Assembly (NCBI GenBank): GCA_035267045.1
Contig: DATFMH010000124.1
Location: 1 to 59,915, forward strand
Direction: 5' to 3'
Source of the DNA: DATFMH01 sp035267045
Lineage (GTDB): Bacteria > Bacteroidota > Rhodothermia > Balneolales > DATFMH01
Length of the DNA stretch: 59,915 nt
Of the stretch, positions 56,035 through 59,915 are shown in pieces. Under the pieces are notes generated by a model. That model was not told the DNA's origin. It saw nothing but the letters and a program-made list of their open reading frames with translations, and ran no database searches. Both the position numbers and the translations under genes were made by a program. Each line of letters opens with the position of its first letter. The stretch's first letter is position 1.

Positions 56035-56574
56035 CTACGTTAAATAAAAGATTTTTGGCTTGGTTCCGGCTTCGGGAATTCTGACGTGATATTTACGTGA
56101 TTTTAGCAATTTACTGACTTCGCTATCCGGATCATCAAGATCTCCAAAGTGAATGCTGTGAGTTGGACATACATCAACGCATGCCGGATTTTTCCCTTTT
56201 GAAGTTCTATGAAAACAGAAATCACATTTGTCAGCATATCCGTCCGGGTGAATAAAACGGGCGTCGTAGGGACAGGCGGCGATACAGGCTTTACAACCTA
56301 TGCATTCATCATGGTCGATGAGAACGACTTCGCCGATATCGGAATAATGACTGGCACCTGTGGGGCATACGTCAACACAGGGTGCTTCTTCGCAATGGTT
56401 GCATCTCTCACTTCTGATCTCCATATGTAAATCAGGATATTTACCCATGACGTCTTCTACTATCCACGCCCTGTTAAAACCTTCCGGAACATTGTTTTCT
56501 GTCTTGCAGGCAACAACGCAATCCATGCATCCAACGCATTTTGTGGTATCTATGACCATTCCAAATTTTGCCAT
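56035..56574 (-). CDS. Four-cluster [4Fe-4S] ferredoxin subunit (PsrB/PhsB/NrfC type)
   Basis: About 179 residues with sixteen cysteines in four groups: CVGCMDCVVAC, CNHCEEAPCVDVC, CIGCKACIAAC and CDFC...CVDVC, enough for four [4Fe-4S] clusters that wire the catalytic subunit to the membrane subunit. No signal peptide; such subunits travel to the periplasm with the Tat-targeted partner. The ATG at 56574 is chosen because GGAGG (minus strand, 56581-56585) is six bases upstream and only one base separates it from the previous stop; an upstream ATG at 56592 would overlap that gene. Confidence 0.95.
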   Translation of the reverse strand: MAKFGMVIDTTKCVGCMDCVVACKTENNVPEGFNRAWIVEDVMGKYPDLHMEIRSERCNHCEEAPCVDVCPTGASHYSDIGEVVLIDHDECIGCKACIAACPYDARFIHPDGYADKCDFCFHRTSKGKNPACVDVCPTHSIHFGDLDDPDSEVSKLLKSRKYHVRIPEAGTKPKIFYLT

Positions 56575-56575
56575 G

Positions 56576-58777
56576 TTATGCCTCCAACTCAAAAGTTACA
56601 AAGTTCACTCTCATTCCGGTTCCGCCCATTATCGGATCTGTTTTGACCTGGGTTATCAAACGGGAATCATCGGCACCTTTCATGTAGGTTCCTTTAAGCA
56701 TTTTCGATGTATGGCCAAATCCATGGACCATATAAACACAATCTGTTCGTATTCGCTCAGTTACAAATGCTTTCACTTTATTGCTAATCACTCCGTCCTG
56801 GTTTTTTAGTTTGATAAAACTACCGTTTCTGATACCGTAATGGTCGGCCACATCTTTATTTATCCATACTTTATTGGTGTCCATCATATCGTCCAGAATT
56901 CTGTTTGTTTGGGTTCTGCTGAATGTATGGACGGGTGCTCTGCCATATAATAATCTGAAATAACCGGCAGGCGGCTCTTCAGGTTTTGTATATTTCGGAA
57001 CCGGGTCGAATCCTTTTTGCTCCAGTTGCAAGGAATAAAATTCAATTTTACCCGAAGGCGTGCCGAAGTACGGTTTTACGCCATCTTCATAATAAATTGG
57101 TTGTTCAGGGGCTAAAAAGATTCCTTTTTCTTTCATTAATTCTAAACTTAACCCGACTTTCTGCAACCTGTAATCCAAATATTCCTCAATATCTTTCCAC
57201 GGGAAATATTTATCCAAACCAAGGCGTGTCGCCAGTTTTTTAGCGATCCAGTAATTTGGTTTCTGATCCCCCGGGGGATCCACTACCGGCTGCCGGATTC
57301 CAACATAAGGCACTTTGAAACTTGGATTGTTGAGTTCATCATATCTTTCCAGGTAGACCGATTCGGGCAATACAACATCAGCCCAGCCGGCGATCTCACT
57401 TCCGATGGTGTCCACGACAACAAGAAATTCGAGGTTTTTAATTGCCTCAATCGTTTTATCAGGCTGCGGTAAGGAGTAGGGTAAATTGGTTCCATACACA
57501 AACCAGCCTTTAATCGGATATGGTTTGCCGGTGATGGTCGCCTCTCTGACGCCTGTTGTTATTTCTTCAATGGCAAATGGATATTTTTCATCCGGGTTAT
57601 CCAGCTTTTTCTTATTGGACTTAGGATAATCAGGGTAAGGATAAGCGGGGATATCAAGCCAGGTCGGTTGATACAGGCCACCTTTTCGACCCCAGCTGCC
57701 GAGTAATGCATTTAATAAAGCAAGGGCACGGGATCGCTGCGTGTCATCGCCGTACCATGTGGAATGGCGGCCGGGATGAACGAGGGTGGCGGGTTTATAT
57801 CGAGCCATTTCACGAGCGGTTTTTCGTATGACATCCGGCTCAATACCTGTTTCCGGGTAGGCCCATTCGGGTGTATATGATGTTAATTGTGCGACAAATT
57901 GTTCAAATCCGAATCCGTACTTATTTATGTACTCATTATCATATAATTTCTCATTTACAATGACATTCATCCATGCAAGAAGCAATGCGATATCGGTGCC
58001 CGGTTTAATCGGCAGATAATATTTTGCTTTACTTGCCGCAACTGAGAATCTCGGATCCACAACAATGATAGAAGCGTGATTGGCTACCGCTTTGGAAAAT
58101 TCCTGCACCTGTGTATTGTGCATGTTTTCACCTATATGCGAACCAATTAAAACGATACATTTAGCGTTTTCTATATCAGTTCTTTCCGGTCCGCCTACCG
58201 TTTCCCCGAAAGTAAGGTTGAATGCGACATCTCTTGGTCCCTTACACTGTGCGAAAGAAGGAGCACCGAAGTTAATGGCTCCATAAGACTTCATCATATG
58301 CTCAAGGAAAGTGGCGCCGATACCATGATGGAACATAGCCATCGATTCAGGTCCGTACGTTTTTTTTATGTCTATCATCCTTTTGGCGACATAATCGAGG
58401 GCTTCATTCCAGGTAACCTCAACCCATTGTTCCTCACCCCGGATGTTTTTACGTATAAGGGGTGAACGTAACCGGTCGGGATCGTAATGAGTTCCCACAC
58501 CTCCCGTACCTCTTGGACAAAGCCGTCCTTTACTTAGAGGGTCATCAGGATTCCCTTCAATTTTCCACAATTTACCGTCTTTGACATGAGCTATAGCGCC
58601 GCAACGCCAAAAGCACATGGCACAGTAGGTAGGAATCTTTTGAATCCCTTTTATATCCTTCTTATTTATTTTATTATCAGCGCCCTTGACAAATGAGCTC
58701 ATTGAACCGGATAATACAGCGGCTCCTATGGTAGCCCCGGATATTTTTAAAAATTTACGTCTCGAAATCGAATTCAT
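56576..58777 (-). CDS. Tat-exported molybdopterin oxidoreductase (thiosulfate/polysulfide reductase-like catalytic subunit)
   Basis: 733 residues, DMSO-reductase superfamily. Twin-arginine signal SRRKFLK (residues 5-11) followed by a hydrophobic Ala/Gly-rich stretch. [4Fe-4S] ligands Cys52, Cys55, Cys59 and Cys87 (CAMCFWRC...GRLCPRG). The likely molybdenum ligand is Cys178 in SFAQCKGPRD, as in PsrA/PhsA/NapA-type enzymes rather than serine types. Domain order is complete to the C-terminal cap (VYMVHGFGHTSKM). With the next two genes it forms a PsrABC/PhsABC-like complex; neighbours with sulfur-transport folds favour a sulfur substrate, though tetrathionate, arsenate or other oxyanions cannot be excluded. 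GAGG lies five bases upstream. Confidence 0.93.
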   Translation of the reverse strand: MNSISRRKFLKISGATIGAAVLSGSMSSFVKGADNKINKKDIKGIQKIPTYCAMCFWRCGAIAHVKDGKLWKIEGNPDDPLSKGRLCPRGTGGVGTHYDPDRLRSPLIRKNIRGEEQWVEVTWNEALDYVAKRMIDIKKTYGPESMAMFHHGIGATFLEHMMKSYGAINFGAPSFAQCKGPRDVAFNLTFGETVGGPERTDIENAKCIVLIGSHIGENMHNTQVQEFSKAVANHASIIVVDPRFSVAASKAKYYLPIKPGTDIALLLAWMNVIVNEKLYDNEYINKYGFGFEQFVAQLTSYTPEWAYPETGIEPDVIRKTAREMARYKPATLVHPGRHSTWYGDDTQRSRALALLNALLGSWGRKGGLYQPTWLDIPAYPYPDYPKSNKKKLDNPDEKYPFAIEEITTGVREATITGKPYPIKGWFVYGTNLPYSLPQPDKTIEAIKNLEFLVVVDTIGSEIAGWADVVLPESVYLERYDELNNPSFKVPYVGIRQPVVDPPGDQKPNYWIAKKLATRLGLDKYFPWKDIEEYLDYRLQKVGLSLELMKEKGIFLAPEQPIYYEDGVKPYFGTPSGKIEFYSLQLEQKGFDPVPKYTKPEEPPAGYFRLLYGRAPVHTFSRTQTNRILDDMMDTNKVWINKDVADHYGIRNGSFIKLKNQDGVISNKVKAFVTERIRTDCVYMVHGFGHTSKMLKGTYMKGADDSRLITQVKTDPIMGGTGMRVNFVTFELEA

Positions 58778-59431
58778 TTTATCCTCGAGTGTTGGTTATA
58801 CGCTCTCTTTTGTACTCGGAAATATGTTATAGACATGGCAATCCCTGTATTCTTAATAATCTTAAGGATAATCTGTATGCTCGTAACAGCACAAATTTGT
58901 TTGGGATTCAACGATTTATGACATACGATACCCGTGTTCGGCAGCATTATTTACCGGTTGGGAAACCAGGTATGACTGAATAGTTACCGATGTTTATCTT
59001 TTTTTGGGTAGATAAGCTTTAGTACGTCTGCTTAATAATGAATTAGATAGGTTGAATGGATATTAAGTTTTATCTCTTCAAAACATTACATTTCGTGAAC
59101 AAAATTGCCGGATATATCTGCAGCGGTATTTTAAGAAATAATTTTTCAAATTGTTTTACTCTTCTATGAACTTTTTTCTCTCTCTTGAATAGATAATAGA
59201 TGTAAATTCAACAGTTTATTTAGAATAATATTATTAAAACTACAGGTTTATCTTACTTCGGCTTTATTTTGAGTTCATCTTTAATATTGTGATTTATAAA
59301 CTCTTAAATACCATTTTATTTAGTAATTCACAATCTAACAAAACAGCAAGCTTATTTGTGTTTTTTTAATCCTTTACAACTAGATTATTCACTTATTTCG
59401 CACTTTTTCAAAGAACTTTGTAATAACACAA

Positions 59432-59479
59432 CTGTTAAGTACTACTTCGTAAGAAGATATGTCAAATTGTACTTAACAG
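59432..59479. promoter_or_regulatory. Nested inverted repeat, possible RNA or operator element
   Basis: CTGTTAAGTAC (59432-59442) pairs exactly with GTACTTAACAG (59469-59479), and inside it CTTC-GTAA-GAAG (59445-59456) forms a 4-bp hairpin with a GNRA-type GTAA loop on the plus strand. It is about 650 bases upstream of the sulfur operon. No T-tract follows on either strand, so it is not a standard terminator. Confidence 0.45.
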
Positions 59480-59653
59480 AACATCATACAGGGTAAAACC
59501 TGTTATTATATATGACCAAATAGTTATTTGAATATAACAATATTTTACCTCTAAATGGTTGTCATTTTATGTACATATTTTGTCTAAAGGGAATAAATCA
59601 CAGCACAGTGTATTAGGAAGGAGCAGTTTTGAACAATTAGTAATGAGTAATTT

Positions 59654-59690
59654 GCAGAAGGCAGAAGGCAGAAGGCAGAATGCAGAAGGC
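59654..59690. repeat. Heptamer tandem repeat (GCAGAAG), five units
   Basis: Units at 59654-59660, 59661-59667, 59668-59674, 59675-59681 (variant GCAGAAT) and 59682-59688. Intergenic; any protein translated from it (for example SAFCLLPSAFC on the minus strand) is an artefact. Confidence 0.9.
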
Positions 59691-59798
59691 AAAATAGTGA
59701 ATTTAGAAATTAAAACTATTGTTTCCGTACTCTGGAACGAACAGCCGGACAATCTGTATCCAATCAATTTACCTAATTTTATTTAATAACAAATAATT

Positions 59799-59908
59799 GC
59801 CCTGGCCTTTAGGCCAGTGGTTAGAAAATACAGCATTTATTGTCAGGGCTTTAGTCCTTTTTAATATTTTGTCAATTCTATTAATCCCCGGCCTGAAGGC
59901 ACGGGCAA
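59799..59908. repeat. Cluster of three related hairpin repeats at the right edge
   Basis: Three similar palindromic pieces: GCCCTGGCCTTTAGGCCAG (from 59799), GTCAGGGCTTTAGTCC (from about 59842) and CCCCGGCCTGAAGGCACGGG (from 59886). All share a GGCyTkwAGG-type core. The cluster may continue beyond the window. Confidence 0.6.
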
Positions 59909-59915
59909 TGAATAC

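Larger units (their letters stand above)
58778..59915. other. 1.1-kb gene-free region upstream of the sulfur operon
   Basis: No credible gene; a 64-codon plus-strand frame at 58789-58983 has no recognisable features. The promoter of the operon is expected in the part adjoining 58777, on the minus strand. The region contains the nested inverted repeat at 59432-59479, a short ACAGG/CCTGT palindrome around 59489-59504, the heptamer array at 59654-59690 and a group of hairpin repeats at 59799-59908. No clear FNR/CRP-type box was found by eye. Confidence 0.5.

Noticed and set aside
59567..59767. Minus-strand open frame with SAFCLLPSAFC repeats
   Set aside because: The peptide repeat is simply the translation of the GCAGAAG heptamer array, not a protein.

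Overview
The window looks like a chromosomal segment from a member of the Bacteroidota and allied FCB lineages (Bacteroidota, Balneolota, Rhodothermota, Ignavibacteriota). The evidence is a GWxTD-domain lipoprotein, a SprE/PorW-like TPR lipoprotein, a Rho factor with a long basic insert, a LuxE/LuxC-type pair without luciferase, many lipoproteins with LxxC-type lipoboxes, and AT-rich housekeeping leaders without Shine-Dalgarno sequences. The phylum is not resolved from sequence reading alone. No tRNA, rRNA, CRISPR array, prophage or transposase was recognised.

Layout. 1-1152 is the 3' part of a PBP4-type D-Ala-D-Ala carboxypeptidase. 1153-3297 holds an MFS exporter between two stretches of degenerate intergenic repeats. 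3298-11607 runs rightward: agmatine deiminase, a carboxypeptidase-regulatory-domain protein, gatB, a thioredoxin-like lipoprotein without cysteines, tpiA, purD and an NHL-type beta-propeller. 11608-12207 has no gene but contains a candidate structured RNA of about 112 nt with its own terminator. 12208-19758 runs leftward: lipoprotein amidase, class I glutamine amidotransferase, an unrecognised lipoprotein, a small outer-membrane barrel and a two-domain M16 protease. 20008-22084 is the LuxE/LuxC pair. 22206-43179 mixes leuS, GWxTD, pyk, TPR lipoprotein, pyrD, folC, rho, a metallo-beta-lactamase-fold protein, sppA, a PYROXD2-like FAD oxidoreductase, a site-2 protease and alr. 43238-51075 runs leftward: FKBP and TlpA lipoproteins, a DUF255 protein, tatC, glyA, rpiB and a DUF4159 protein. 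51184-53052 is a GH13 cyclomaltodextrinase-type enzyme.

53196-58777 is the most notable unit. It is a tight leftward operon encoding a Tat-exported molybdopterin oxidoreductase, a four-cluster ferredoxin subunit, an NrfD/PsrC membrane anchor, two half-size YeeE/YedE sulfur-transport proteins, and a membrane-anchored rhodanese-fold protein. That last protein has no active-site cysteine, and its only cysteine is its final residue. Together these suggest respiratory reduction of thiosulfate, polysulfide or a related sulfur compound coupled to capture or movement of the sulfur. Most of its start codons have good Shine-Dalgarno sequences, unlike the housekeeping genes. About 1.1 kb without genes lies upstream, carrying a nested inverted repeat and two repeat families.

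Several starts are revised here: dacB runs off the left edge, and the luxC-like, ferredoxin and both YeeE genes begin at internal ATGs supported by spacing or Shine-Dalgarno sequences.
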